A stretch of 64,000 nt of DNA from an uncultured Lachnospiraceae bacterium. Lineage in GTDB: Bacteria; Bacillota; Clostridia; Lachnospirales; Lachnospiraceae. The translations under genes and the position numbers were made by a program. The stretch is from assembly GCA_910587155.1 (NCBI GenBank), contig CAJULA010000003.1:127192-191191 (forward strand), in the 5' to 3' direction. The number at the start of each line of letters is the position of its first letter. The first letter of the stretch is position 1. Of this stretch, positions 9,786 through 19,620 are shown piece by piece. Under the pieces are notes generated by a model. It searched no databases. It worked only from the letters and a program-made list of their open reading frames with translations, and was not told the origin of the DNA.

Positions 9786-9831
9786 GGCATGCATGTAAAT
9801 AAAATGTACGAATGTGATGAGGATATGTGAT

Positions 9832-11961
9832 ATGACGAAAATCAGCTGGTATGTGAACCGTCTGCGTGCCATGAGTGTCAGAGAGATACTTTGGCGGATG
9901 GATCAGAAGCAGATTGAAAAAGAGGAGCGAAAACAATTTAAAAACAAAAAACGCAAGGTAACAGACGACCCTTTTTGGAGAGGGGAAAAAGAACTCATTT
10001 TCCATGCGGAAAAATTGTCGGGGAAGGAAAGAAGCGCCTTTTCTGATGCCGCAGACCGGGAAGGGATATCACTTTTGGGAAACTATGTGTATGCCGCATA
10101 CAAAAAGGACTGGTATGCCGGATTTCAGACAGATCATAGATGGCCGCAGATTTTTTCCTACGATTTGGACTATAAGCAGCGGGATGAAATCGGAGATGCC
10201 AGAACAAACTGGGAATTAAACCGTCACTTCCAGTTTGCGGCATTGGCGTATCACTATGATTGTACGGGAGAAGAAAAATACCTGACAGAACTGGCGGATC
10301 TGTTCGATGACTGGAATAAGGAGAATCCTTTCCTGACCGGTATTTCCTGGACAAGCGTGATGGAGGTGGCCATCCGGGATATCAACTGGATCTATACGCT
10401 GGGCTTTCTGACCAGAGTGCTGGAAAGAACGGAGAAGAAAAAGGCGGCACAGCAGGCGACAGTCAGTCAGTTGTGCCGGGAACTGCAAAATGGCATCGTA
10501 AATATGACAGACTATATTGCCATGCATCATTCCCGCTACTCCTCGGCCAACAATCATCTGATCGTGGAAGCTGCGGCCATGGGGCTGGCAGGTATTGTCA
10601 TGGACTGTGATACATGGTATGAGAAGGCCTTTTATATCCTGCAGTATGAGATGGAGCGGCAGAACTACAGGGACGGTGTCAATAAAGAGGTCTCGCTTCA
10701 CTATCAGTCCTTTTTCATGGAAGCGGTGGGCCTGCTTGTGCTGACCATGCAGAAAAACGGCATCGGTATCCCGCAGTTCTGGAGGAATATGCTGACGAGG
10801 ATGAGCCGTTATCTGGCGGATTGTCAGGGGGACTACGGAGAAACGATTGTATTCGGCGATGACGACGAGGGAAAGATTCTGGATCTGTGCGGGCATGAGA
10901 ATCACTATCGGTATGTCCTGCAACTCATGAGCGTCATTTTGCCGGAGCGGTATGTGGAAGCCATAGAGGATCAAACGGTTCTGGCGTTGATTTCAGAGCG
11001 GCAGAGGGAAGGTATCCGGGAGAAGCGCTGTTATCAAAGGAGCGGCAGTATCTGTTATGAAGAGGGCGGCGTCAGCATCTTAAAGAGCCGGGACGGCAGG
11101 GCGCTGATCGGGATTGACCATGGGGAACTGGGATTTGGCAGTATTGCGGCTCACGGACATGCGGATGCCCTTTCGTTTCAGTTGTTTCTGGAAGGGGAAG
11201 CGGTGTTTGCGGACGCGGGCACTTATCTTTACCATATTGACCTGGAGAGCCGCAATGCGTTTCGCAGGACGGAAAATCATAATACAGTCACTGTCGGCGG
11301 AAAGGATCAGTCGCAGATGCTGGGCGCTTTTTTGTGGGGAAAACGGGCGCGCACAAGGCTGTATGGACACAATCTGCCCCTGCCCGGGGAAGAGGCGCAC
11401 GGCGATGCGCGGAAAAAAAGCGGTGCGGATGGGGAGTGCGCAGGAAGCGGGCGGCGCGGCGCACAGGTACAGTATGTGGACGCCGCACATGACGGCTATG
11501 CCCCGGTGATCCATAGGAGGAAGTATGAGTTTGACGGCGGGCGGCGGCTGCGGATTGTGGACAGGCTGGCGGAACTTGAAAAAGAGACTGCCTTTCAGAT
11601 TACCTTCCTGCTGGGAGAACATTGCAAGGTTGCAAGGACGGCAGAGAACAGCTTTACCATAAAGGTACTGACAAAAGCGGGAAAAGAGAGAGCCCTCCGG
11701 ATCTGGTGTGAAATTCCCAAAAGGGATGCTCAGGGAGCGACACAAGGATATCAGATTCGATCAGAGGTCATGAGCGCGCTTCTCTCCCCTGCTTATGGAA
11801 TCTGCAGGGAGAGCAAAAGACTTGTCTTTTCCGGCAGCACTGACAGAGAGGTGACGATTGTCACAAAAATAGAATGGAGAAGCAAAGATGAAGGTATTGA
11901 TGATCGGTGCGGGCAGAGATGTCCGCGGCGGTGTATCCAGTGTGGTGAACGGCTATTATGA
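9832..11961 (+). CDS. Heparinase II/III family protein (alginate-lyase-like)
   Basis: About 709 aa. The N-terminal alpha/alpha-toroid region begins ISWYVNRLRAMSVREILWRM and contains HHSRYSSANNHLIVEAAAMG. The C-terminal heparinase II/III beta domain has GHADALSFQLFLEGEAVFAD, YHIDLESRNAFRRTENHNTV and a late VQYVDAAHDGY. Family members are polysaccharide lyases or EPS-cluster proteins acting on uronic-acid polymers; here it may trim or edit the product and could be intracellular, since no signal peptide is seen. The ATG was chosen for its AGGA at 8-nt spacing; an upstream GTG at 9814 is less likely. The reading frame overlaps the next gene by 74 nt, far longer than the 4-nt overlaps nearby, so the last 20 or so residues may be an artefact of a 3' frame change. 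Confidence 0.88.
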   Translation: MTKISWYVNRLRAMSVREILWRMDQKQIEKEERKQFKNKKRKVTDDPFWRGEKELIFHAEKLSGKERSAFSDAADREGISLLGNYVYAAYKKDWYAGFQTDHRWPQIFSYDLDYKQRDEIGDARTNWELNRHFQFAALAYHYDCTGEEKYLTELADLFDDWNKENPFLTGISWTSVMEVAIRDINWIYTLGFLTRVLERTEKKKAAQQATVSQLCRELQNGIVNMTDYIAMHHSRYSSANNHLIVEAAAMGLAGIVMDCDTWYEKAFYILQYEMERQNYRDGVNKEVSLHYQSFFMEAVGLLVLTMQKNGIGIPQFWRNMLTRMSRYLADCQGDYGETIVFGDDDEGKILDLCGHENHYRYVLQLMSVILPERYVEAIEDQTVLALISERQREGIREKRCYQRSGSICYEEGGVSILKSRDGRALIGIDHGELGFGSIAAHGHADALSFQLFLEGEAVFADAGTYLYHIDLESRNAFRRTENHNTVTVGGKDQSQMLGAFLWGKRARTRLYGHNLPLPGEEAHGDARKKSGADGECAGSGRRGAQVQYVDAAHDGYAPVIHRRKYEFDGGRRLRIVDRLAELEKETAFQITFLLGEHCKVARTAENSFTIKVLTKAGKERALRIWCEIPKRDAQGATQGYQIRSEVMSALLSPAYGICRESKRLVFSGSTDREVTIVTKIEWRSKDEGIDDRCGQRCPRRCIQCGERLL

Positions 11962-12955
11962 GGCCGGACTGGATCAGAAATGCGAACTGACCTATCTGGC
12001 TACGATGGAAGATGGCTCGAAGCTGAAAAAACTGTGGGTGGCGGCGCTTGCCCGGATCCGTTTTGAGAAGCTGATCCGGGAGGTGGATATTTTGCATGTG
12101 CATATGTCTTCCGATAACAGCTTTTACCGGAAAGCGGTCTTTATCCGCAGGGCCTACAGGGCTCACAAAAAAATCATCATCCATATGCATGGCAGTACCT
12201 TTGATCTGTTTTATAAAGAGCGATGCAATAAGCGGCAGAAAAAGGAAGTCAGAGAAATCTTCCGCATGGCGGATCGAGTGATTGCCTTATCCGATGACTG
12301 GAAGGCGTTTCTGGCCAAATTCATCTGTCCGGCGAAGAAAATCAGAGTCATTTATAATGGCGTGCCGGTGCCGGAAACCGGCAAAAAAGAATACGGAAAC
12401 CGCAGGATATTGTTCCTCGGTATTCTGGGGCAGCGCAAGGGGACTTATGATCTGATCAGGGCACTGCAGGGGGTGTGCCGGACATACCCTGATGTGCATG
12501 TCTATTTTGGCGGCGACGGAGAGAGAGAGCAGGCTAAGCGGCTCTGCCGGGAGCTGGGAATCTCTGCCCATGTGACCTTCACTGGCTGGGTCAGAGGCAG
12601 GAAAAAGGAAAAACTGCTCAGGGGCTGCAGCATGTATGTGCTGCCCACCTATCATGAAGGGATGCCGATGTCTATACTGGAAGCCATGTCCTATGGCATG
12701 GCAGTGATATCCACCTATGTGGGCGGGATTCCGCATATGATAACCGACGGGGAAAACGGTCTGCTGTGCCAGGCCGGGGATGAAGCGGGACTTCGGGAAG
12801 CGCTGATGCGGCTTCTGGCCTCGAAAGAGGAGCGCAGGAGGCTGGGATGCAATGCGGGCAGAACGGTACGCGATGTCTTCGATGTACGCAAGATGGTGAA
12901 TAAAGTGACAGAGCTTTACGGCGAAGTCATGGCAGAGACAGGAGGGAAAGCATGA
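11888..12955 (+). CDS. Glycosyltransferase family 4
   Basis: A 355-aa GT-B retaining transferase. It starts MKVLMIGAGRDVRGGVSSVV, with HMHGSTFDLFY in the acceptor half. The donor half has RVIYNGVPVPE, ILFLGILGQRKGTYDL, HVTFTGWVRGRKKEKLL and VLPTYHEGMPMSILEAMSYG, whose two glutamates match the GT4 E-x7-E motif. GGAGAAG lies six bases before the ATG. The start lies inside the 3' end of the heparinase-like frame, and the end shares ATGA with the following GT-C-like gene. It would add one sugar in the cytoplasm to the lipid-linked intermediate; donor unknown. Confidence 0.93.
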   Translation: MKVLMIGAGRDVRGGVSSVVNGYYEAGLDQKCELTYLATMEDGSKLKKLWVAALARIRFEKLIREVDILHVHMSSDNSFYRKAVFIRRAYRAHKKIIIHMHGSTFDLFYKERCNKRQKKEVREIFRMADRVIALSDDWKAFLAKFICPAKKIRVIYNGVPVPETGKKEYGNRRILFLGILGQRKGTYDLIRALQGVCRTYPDVHVYFGGDGEREQAKRLCRELGISAHVTFTGWVRGRKKEKLLRGCSMYVLPTYHEGMPMSILEAMSYGMAVISTYVGGIPHMITDGENGLLCQAGDEAGLREALMRLLASKEERRRLGCNAGRTVRDVFDVRKMVNKVTELYGEVMAETGGKA

Positions 12956-14455
12956 TGAAGCAAAGAAAGTGGATCAGGGAAAACAGGGAAGATTTGCTGA
13001 TCTGTCTTTTTCTGTTTTGTCTCAGTATTCTTTTTTTAACGATTTTTTCCGCCTCCACGTCTCCCCTCTACCGCTATCCACCTACGGCGGATTCCGAGAT
13101 TTTCCAGACAATCGGAAAATTCTGGGCGGAGGGTATGCTGCCATACCGGGATCTGTTCGATCATAAGGGACCACTGATCTTTTTTATCAATATGCTGGGG
13201 TATCTTCTTACCGGAAACAGAGTGGGTATTTTTCTGATCCAGATTGTTTTTATGTCTGCCACAGAGATAATCTGCTATAAAATGGCACTGGCTCTAAGCG
13301 GCAGCAGGGTGAAGGCGTGCGTTTCTGTCATTCTGATGACGGCAGCCATGATCCGTGTCTTTAATAAAGGCAATATGACAGAAGAATATATTCTGCCGCT
13401 GCTGGCTGCCTGTCTGTACGGGCAGGTCAGCTATCTGCAGGAATGTGGCGATCATCAGAGAGGATGGTCTTTTTTGTATGGGATAACGTTTGCCTTTGCC
13501 CTGCTCACCAGGATAACCAATGCGCTTCCGATGTGCTGCGGCGTTTTCTGTATCCTGGTCGTATTGATCCGTCGGAAAGAATGGAAGCAGATCGGATGGA
13601 ATGTTCTTACATTTTCCGGGGGGGGTATTTCTACTGACAGCCCCGTTTGTCGTGTACTTTGCGGGCAAAGGTCTTTTTCGTGATTTTATTTTTGGCACGA
13701 TCGGTTATAATACGCTATACACATCTCATATGGCGGCGTGGTGGAGAGAAGATTTTTCTCTGACCATGATACCCAAATTCTTTCTTGATTTCTTTCCTGC
13801 CTTTTCGGGATTGTTTGCCGGCATGCTGGCAATCCGGCGAAGGGCAGTTCCTCTGGGCAGTTTTTATCTGTTTACGTCCCTGCTGCAAATCGCATTGTTT
13901 ATGAACGGAAGCTATTACCGCAACTATGCGCTGATTTGCGTGCCGCAATTTATTCTGCTGCTGCATGAAGCTGACATGTGCCGTCCGGCGCTGCTGAAAT
14001 ACGCAGGGTTTTTATGGCTTGGCTGGTATGCCCTTCACTGGGTGGGTTTTTATGCGCTGAATATAGTACCCGATCATTATGAACGCAGCCGCAGCCTGGA
14101 TCAGGGGCTGGAGGCGCTGATGGCGGAGGTGCCCCGGGAGGATACTTTTATCGCGTATAACGGGGATCACGGGATTTATCTCTGGTTTGACAGGAAACCG
14201 TGTTACCGCTTTTTTATTTTGCAGGACTGGCATGCAGGGTTCAGTGAGGCGCTCGGAGATGATATCCGGGAGACATTTGCCTCCTGCGAGGCAACCTGGA
14301 TTCTCGTAAACGGAGAACAGACGGCGATTTCGGATATCCTGGAATGTTCTTATGAAGTATGGAAATCGGACTATGTGGGAGAAGAGAGGTATCGCTTATA
14401 TCATATTTGCAACACAAAATCCATGGAAACAGAAAGAGACAAAAGAGGAAAATGA
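12952..14455 (+). pseudogene. GT-C/PMT-like membrane glycosyltransferase, frameshifted at an 8-G tract
   Basis: One membrane protein of about 500 aa split over two frames (12952-13683 and the frame ending at 14455). The N-terminal half has a membrane helix, then PTADSEIFQTIGKFWAEGML and YRDLFDHKGPLIFFIN. This acidic first loop and the YRDxFDHKxP signature are typical of dolichyl/polyprenyl-phosphate sugar-dependent PMT-like (GT39/GT83) enzymes. The C-terminal half continues the membrane helices and a soluble tail. The break is at eight Gs after ACATTTTCC. Seven (or ten) Gs give the uninterrupted VLTFSGGVFLLTAPFVVYFA. As written the product would stop after 243 residues. Both junctions are ATGA overlaps, so the frame also controls coupling to the next gene. 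Phase variation, true decay and sequence error are all possible. Confidence 0.82.
13618..13625 (+). repeat. Poly-G tract (8 G) at frameshift in GT-C gene
   Basis: Eight G residues at the exact point where the GT-C-like reading frame shifts. Seven or ten Gs restore a single frame. It is the second such tract in this window that coincides with a frame break. Confidence 0.9.
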
Positions 14456-16728
14456 AAGAGAGAGGAAAACAGGATAACGCTTTACTCTGTCTGATTGTGG
14501 CAGAGATAATTTATCTTATGATCAATGTCATATCGCTGGCAAGGAGCGGCACAACCAGCCTGACCTTTCTGACCGGGGAGATGGATTTTATCTATGGCGA
14601 CAGGGAGGCTGTGACAGCTCTGGAGGACGGGAGCTTTGAGATATCAGACGGCGAATCCGGGGATGCCTGGGTGATTTGGCAGATATCTCTGCCTGCCGGA
14701 CAATATCGGCTTACGATGTATTACCAGTTGGAACGAAACCGGGAATGGGAAAACTGCCTGACCCTGCTCAGTGATTCCAATCTGCTTTATGAAGAAATCG
14801 GTCTGCAGCATGGGGCAAATACCATGGAGCGGGACATTACACTTCTAAAGAAAACGGATGATCTGTCAGTCATCGTCTCCTATGACGGGCCGAGCAGTCT
14901 GAGCGTGAAGCGTATCACTTTGACAGGCGTACCGGTTCTGTATCGGATACTGCGCTGTCTGTGCTTTTGTCTGGTTATCCATGCGGCGTATCTTCTGTTT
15001 TTCGGAAGATTTGGCAGTACCCGGGCCAGACTGACGGTGCTGTGTCTGACGGGAATCATTTTGTTTGCCAGTTTGCCGGCCACCCTGGACTATTTGACAC
15101 CAAAACATGATATGCTGTTTCATGTGAACCGGATCGCGGGAATTGCAGACGCGCTGGATCAGGGACAGTTTCCGGTCAGAATTTATCCGTCTGCCTACAG
15201 TGGGTACGGCTATGCCAGTTCGATCTTTTATGGAGATATTTTCCTGTATATTCCGGCCCTTCTGCGTCTGGCAGGATTTCCGCCTGGCCTTGTATATCGG
15301 ATTTATCTCATACTCGTCAATGCGGTTACATGTCTGATCGCATATTTCTGCTTCGGGAAAATATTCCGCAGCAGAAGAATCGGTATGCTTGGTGCGTTTT
15401 TGTATACCTGTTCGGCTTACAGAATTACCAATCTGTATTACCGCAGTGCACTGGGGGAATTTTCCGCCATGGCTTTTTTTCCGTTACTGGTTTATGCGGC
15501 GGTGCTGCTTGTGGGAGACGGCCGTGAGGAAAAGGAGCGCAGCAGGGCGTGGCTCTGGCTTTCTCTGGGCGTGACAGGGGTATGTCAGACACATATGATA
15601 TCTTTGCAGATGTGTTTTGTGTGCTGGATTTTTTTTATGATTCTTCAATGCAAACAGGTATTTCGCAGGGAAGCATGGAAGCAAATGATTCTGGCCGGCG
15701 CCGGCACAGTTATTCTGAATCTGTGGTTTCTTGTACCGTTTTTGCAGTATTATGTCGGAGGGGATTACCAGATCAACAGTGGGACGATGGAGCGGCTGGG
15801 GCCTTCGGGACTGTATCTGCCGCAGCTTTTCGGTATCTTTTTTACCGCTTCAGGAAGGAATATCCCCGGCAGTATGAAAGATGAGATGCCGTTGACACCG
15901 GGCTTTGTGCTGATTCTGGGATTCTTTTTCTTCCTGATCTGTCACATCCGCTATGGAAAAGAGCGGGACGTCATATGGAAGATCGGAAAGAATGCCGCAG
16001 TTCTGGGGGCAGTCACGCTCTGGCTGTCGTCGGTTTATTGTCCCTGGGACTGGCTGCTTGTATTTCCTGAAAAGATCGTGCGCTTCTTTTATTCGATGCA
16101 GTTTCCCTGGCGTTATCTGGCGCCGGCAACCGTGTTTCTGACAGTTGCTTCGGCATCGGCAGTCTGTCTGACAAACGCGCAGGAAGGATGGCAGGCGGCA
16201 AGGAGACTGCTGTTTCTCTTGTTTTTATGCGGGATTTTGCCGGTCGGGCTTTTTTATGTGCAGTATCTGGACGGCGTATTCGGGCAGAGCGGGGTCTCGT
16301 ATACGGATCTGGAACGGAATATGGATGATCTGTATCTGCCGGCAGGATTTGACCGAAATATATTGGATCATCCACAGATTTTCTGTGAGGACGGGATAGA
16401 GGCGGAATATGCTGCTGACAGTGGAAAGCAGGGTGTTATGCGGCTTGCCTGTGTGAACAGCTCCGGGGAGAGCGGTATGGTCATCGCACCGCTGATCTAT
16501 TATCCCAATTATGGAGCAAAAGATGCAAAAGGGAATGTACTGGAGGTTACATGTGCGGAAAACGGATGTGTGGCAGTAAATATTCCGCCGGGATTTGCAG
16601 ATACTGTCAGTATCCCGTTTCAAATTCCCGTTTTGTGGAGAGTGTGTGAGATCGTTTCTCTGACAGGGACTCTTATTATCATATATATTATAAGAAGCTA
16701 TGACTGGACAAGGTACACTCTGCGATGA
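14452..16728 (+). CDS. Multi-pass membrane protein, PTPS-related / GT-C-like
   Basis: A 758-aa protein with an N-terminal membrane anchor and a beta-rich extracytoplasmic domain (about 40-150). A long run of membrane helices follows, containing LTPKHDMLFHVNRIAGIADA, GQFPVRIYPSAYSGYGY and SSIFYGDIFLYIPALL. The charged H-D/FHVNRI loop followed by GQFPVRI is characteristic of the '6-pyruvoyl-tetrahydropterin synthase-related' membrane family, thought to be lipid-linked sugar transferases of the GT-C fold. It probably adds a sugar outside the membrane. The ATG in the ATGA overlap, with AGAGGA upstream, was preferred to an in-frame ATG 31 codons earlier. This is the last gene before the A+T-rich insert. 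Confidence 0.82.
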   Translation: MKERGKQDNALLCLIVAEIIYLMINVISLARSGTTSLTFLTGEMDFIYGDREAVTALEDGSFEISDGESGDAWVIWQISLPAGQYRLTMYYQLERNREWENCLTLLSDSNLLYEEIGLQHGANTMERDITLLKKTDDLSVIVSYDGPSSLSVKRITLTGVPVLYRILRCLCFCLVIHAAYLLFFGRFGSTRARLTVLCLTGIILFASLPATLDYLTPKHDMLFHVNRIAGIADALDQGQFPVRIYPSAYSGYGYASSIFYGDIFLYIPALLRLAGFPPGLVYRIYLILVNAVTCLIAYFCFGKIFRSRRIGMLGAFLYTCSAYRITNLYYRSALGEFSAMAFFPLLVYAAVLLVGDGREEKERSRAWLWLSLGVTGVCQTHMISLQMCFVCWIFFMILQCKQVFRREAWKQMILAGAGTVILNLWFLVPFLQYYVGGDYQINSGTMERLGPSGLYLPQLFGIFFTASGRNIPGSMKDEMPLTPGFVLILGFFFFLICHIRYGKERDVIWKIGKNAAVLGAVTLWLSSVYCPWDWLLVFPEKIVRFFYSMQFPWRYLAPATVFLTVASASAVCLTNAQEGWQAARRLLFLLFLCGILPVGLFYVQYLDGVFGQSGVSYTDLERNMDDLYLPAGFDRNILDHPQIFCEDGIEAEYAADSGKQGVMRLACVNSSGESGMVIAPLIYYPNYGAKDAKGNVLEVTCAENGCVAVNIPPGFADTVSIPFQIPVLWRVCEIVSLTGTLIIIYIIRSYDWTRYTLR

Positions 16729-17275
16729 ATGAAAAGGAGATTAAGAAAGGTATTGTTAGGAGAAGAAGGATAAAGTATAATGTTGTTATGAAACATTGTT
16801 TAAATAATCCGGAAATTTGGAGTCCATGTGGAGAAAATAGAAATAATACAGGTAATTCTGAAGTATTGAATATTTTGGTGAGCTCAAAGAGAGAGGATGG
16901 AAAAAATGTCATATTTATGAGGAATGATGTTCTATGTTGGTTGAGATAGAAAAAGTGGGAGGAGAGATTGCCATGATTGAAATGAAAAAGCTCTTGAACA
17001 CAAGTATAAAATGAAACGATGAGGACAGTTTATGAGAGTTTACGGATAATGGCTCTTATATGCGTTTGTCTTTAGTAGTTTTAAATTCATACTTTATGAC
17101 CCTAAAATTTGAGAAAAGAGGGATATTTCTATTGGATTCTATAGTATACTTTGAGCCAGGAAAATGCCGTTAAGTGAGAGCAGTCAAAATCATTGTAAGG
17201 TTGTGCAATGCATAGTTCATTCATTTGCGTGTGGGATACAAAAATGGAAAGTTTGCAAAAACATGGAGAAAAGGG
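16729..17275. other. A+T-rich gap upstream of the DAC-like cassette
   Basis: About 550 bases with a clear drop in G+C compared with the EPS genes to the left. A possible 74-codon frame beginning MNEKEIKKGIVRRRR overlaps the end of the previous gene but has no ribosome site and no recognisable motif. No terminal inverted repeats, tRNA or transposase remnant was seen. Probably the left boundary of an inserted segment plus regulatory sequence for the next gene. Confidence 0.5.
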
Positions 17276-18340
17276 ATGAAGATAATATCATTATATGAAA
17301 GGAACAATGAAATTATTGAATTTATTAATAGAAGTAAGGTCAATTTGCCGGGTGAGTTATATGAGCAATTATTTGATTTTATGACAAAAATCTGTGATTA
17401 TGAGGAAGAGGAAAAAAAGATATTTCCTCATATAATTATTGGAAATAATATAGAGAAGGAGGAATTTATAAAAATATTTCCGGTTGATATTATACATTTG
17501 TCCAGAGAGAGTAATTATTTGTATTTTTTTAAAAGGATCAAACCATTATTACCATTTTGTAATAATGGATGGAGGGTGTATGTAGATATTATAAATGGTA
17601 ATTTGAATTTTGGAATTATGAGAAATTTTTCTGGTATTGAGGGATTGACAGTAGATGATTTATTAAAAAATAGTAAAGAGAATGCAGAAATGATTTATAG
17701 GGACTATGGAATAAGCTGTATCTTGCTCAATCCTGTGAATAGAAATACTCTTGAAATTATAGGAATGGATGGAGAAAGCATTTTTATTAGTTTTTCACTT
17801 AATAAGGGTGAAGATTCTGATGAAAGACAAAAAATACTTTTTTTGGACGATTTACTAATGCTGAATCCGGATATCAAAATCCGCAGGAGTATGAAAAAGA
17901 TTATTGATTTGTTTTCTCAAAAACTTCATGGCGCTATATGTCTGGTAGTTAAAGATGACTATACATTGCCTGATGAAGGATTAAAGGATGGTATTTTTTT
18001 TGAGGAACCTATAGATATGGCGGGGATAGCGGATGAATTGTTGAATAAAGATGTTGTTTATACACCTGATTACATAAGACAACTAAATGAAAAATATTAT
18101 GCAATAACAGGTTTGTTTATTGAGATGCTCAATTTCGATGGGATTACAGTTGTAGATACAAAAGGAAGGATCAGGGGATATAACATATTTATTTCTTCAC
18201 ATAGCAAAGAAAAAATTATTACGGGAGGTGCCAGAAAAAGGGCTGCATATACTTTGATTGAAAGTAAAAACAGTGGCTATATTGGTGTATATTTTCAGTC
18301 TCAGGATGGTAATTATTTTTATGAAAGGATAAAATTATGA
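17276..18340 (+). CDS. DisA/DAC-like predicted nucleotide-sensor protein
   Basis: A 354-aa protein, A+T-rich. The C-terminal third resembles the diadenylate cyclase (DisA_N) core: DGI at 288-290 in place of DGA, then GARKRAA at 318-324 in place of the GTRHRxA motif, followed by ESKNSGYIGVYFQSQDG. The catalytic His is Lys here and Ala/Thr positions differ, so nucleotide binding without cyclisation is more likely than c-di-AMP synthesis. The N-terminal two thirds (for example WRVYVDIINGNLNFGIMRNF and HGAICLVV) look like a matching accessory domain. Related DAC-like domains have been proposed as sensors in bacterial conflict systems. GGAG at 7-nt spacing supports this start over a TTG 17 codons upstream. 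It overlaps the next gene by ATGA, forming a two-gene unit. The fold assignment is by motif only. Confidence 0.6.
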   Translation: MKIISLYERNNEIIEFINRSKVNLPGELYEQLFDFMTKICDYEEEEKKIFPHIIIGNNIEKEEFIKIFPVDIIHLSRESNYLYFFKRIKPLLPFCNNGWRVYVDIINGNLNFGIMRNFSGIEGLTVDDLLKNSKENAEMIYRDYGISCILLNPVNRNTLEIIGMDGESIFISFSLNKGEDSDERQKILFLDDLLMLNPDIKIRRSMKKIIDLFSQKLHGAICLVVKDDYTLPDEGLKDGIFFEEPIDMAGIADELLNKDVVYTPDYIRQLNEKYYAITGLFIEMLNFDGITVVDTKGRIRGYNIFISSHSKEKIITGGARKRAAYTLIESKNSGYIGVYFQSQDGNYFYERIKL

Positions 18341-19620
18341 ATGAGATAGTATTATATCAGGAGTCAGCGGGGATAACTATATTACCTAATGTGGCGGATG
18401 TTTCAGAGTTGATAAGTTATAATAAATCTTTGGCACCAAAAGATGCACAAAAGGTTGTAAAGGCTTATGAAAATGGGCTTTATGATATGGCAGCAGAATA
18501 TATTTGGAGTAGAACAATCAATACTCTAAAGAAAAATATCCTGAACTTTGGTGAAGATTTTGTTGCTGAAATGTTGGATCGACCGGACTCGATGTCAGTG
18601 GAAGATATTACGGATTATGAAATAATCACGTTATCTTCAGACTTGGGATTTATTAATAAAACAGCGAAGATTGAATTTTTACAATTTAGTGAGATCATCC
18701 AGCATTATATGTCAAATGATGAGCCGGACGAAAGCTTTCCTGTTACTAAGCTGATAGATATTGTTCGTTCTTGCGTTAAATATGTTCTTGGATATGAAAA
18801 AGTAGAATATGAAATGTCGTTTTCAGATTTTAGAGAGAAACTAAAATCTGAATATATAACGGAAGACCATGAATTATATAATCAACTTTTGCCTGCACCT
18901 TATTTTTATAAAAGGACAGTATTTAAAACTTTAATGAATTTAGCTAAAATTACACCAGATAGTGCGCAAAGAGAAATTATATTAAATAATTTGGTCACGA
19001 TTTTGGCCGAGATTTGGCAGGCCTTATCCTCGGAAGAAAAGTGGGTGGTTGGAAGGGCATATGCGCAATGTCTGAATGAAGGCGATAATAGGCTTCTTGT
19101 TGCGTTAAAATCTGTATTGCTGAAAGTTAGGGGATTTGATTTCGTACCGGAAAACTTGAGATCTAATTCTTATATAACGGCAGCAAAAAAACTTTTAACA
19201 GCTCATCAGGGGATAAATAACTTTTACAATGAACCTGGTAAGGCAAAATATTTGTCGCAAATGGGGAGCTCTATTCCGGCTCCGGCATTTGGTAGCTGTA
19301 TGACTTCAGTGTTAGCATGTAAATTAGGTAATCGTTATGGCATATCATGGGATGCACAAAAATATCTGGATGCTATATTAAAAACAGTTTCTAAGGATAG
19401 ATGGACTTATTATCTGGATAATGTTTTGCCAAATGATGATATTGTGTTATACAAATTAACTGAAAACGCAATGGCTGAAAGATGGATCGAAATTGTAGCA
19501 GAATATAATTTGCATCGTTTAGATGCGGAATTAAAAAAGGATGTAAAAGATATCTTACAGTTTTCAACTCAGAATAATATAAGGCAATTGAAAGTATTAG
19601 CGAATAGAATGTTAAATTAG
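18337..19620 (+). CDS. Uncharacterised protein paired with DAC-like sensor
   Basis: 427 aa, soluble, mostly predicted helical, no signal peptide or membrane segment. The N-terminus (MNEIVLYQESAGITILPNVA) is followed by a helical block around VKAYENGLYDMAAEYIWSRT and EDFVAEMLDRPD. A central stretch has the sequence ILAEIWQALSSEEKW, and a late one SQMGSSIPAPAFGSCMTSVL then DRWTYYLDNVLPND. No HEPN R-x4-6-H, nuclease, kinase or ATP-binding motif was found by eye. The 4-nt overlap with the DAC-like gene implies a stoichiometric pair; if that gene is a sensor, this could be the effector or adaptor. Codon choice is A+T-rich, like its partner and unlike the flanking glycosyltransferases, suggesting joint acquisition. 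I do not recognise the family. Confidence 0.75.
   Translation: MNEIVLYQESAGITILPNVADVSELISYNKSLAPKDAQKVVKAYENGLYDMAAEYIWSRTINTLKKNILNFGEDFVAEMLDRPDSMSVEDITDYEIITLSSDLGFINKTAKIEFLQFSEIIQHYMSNDEPDESFPVTKLIDIVRSCVKYVLGYEKVEYEMSFSDFREKLKSEYITEDHELYNQLLPAPYFYKRTVFKTLMNLAKITPDSAQREIILNNLVTILAEIWQALSSEEKWVVGRAYAQCLNEGDNRLLVALKSVLLKVRGFDFVPENLRSNSYITAAKKLLTAHQGINNFYNEPGKAKYLSQMGSSIPAPAFGSCMTSVLACKLGNRYGISWDAQKYLDAILKTVSKDRWTYYLDNVLPNDDIVLYKLTENAMAERWIEIVAEYNLHRLDAELKKDVKDILQFSTQNNIRQLKVLANRMLN

Noticed and set aside
13601..14455. Independent membrane protein gene starting inside the GT-C gene
   Set aside because: Sequence continuity across the 8-G tract shows it is the second half of the same protein.
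16725..16949. 74-codon open frame overlapping the end of the PTPS-related gene
   Set aside because: No ribosome site, no motif and composition like non-coding A+T-rich DNA; described under the gap instead.
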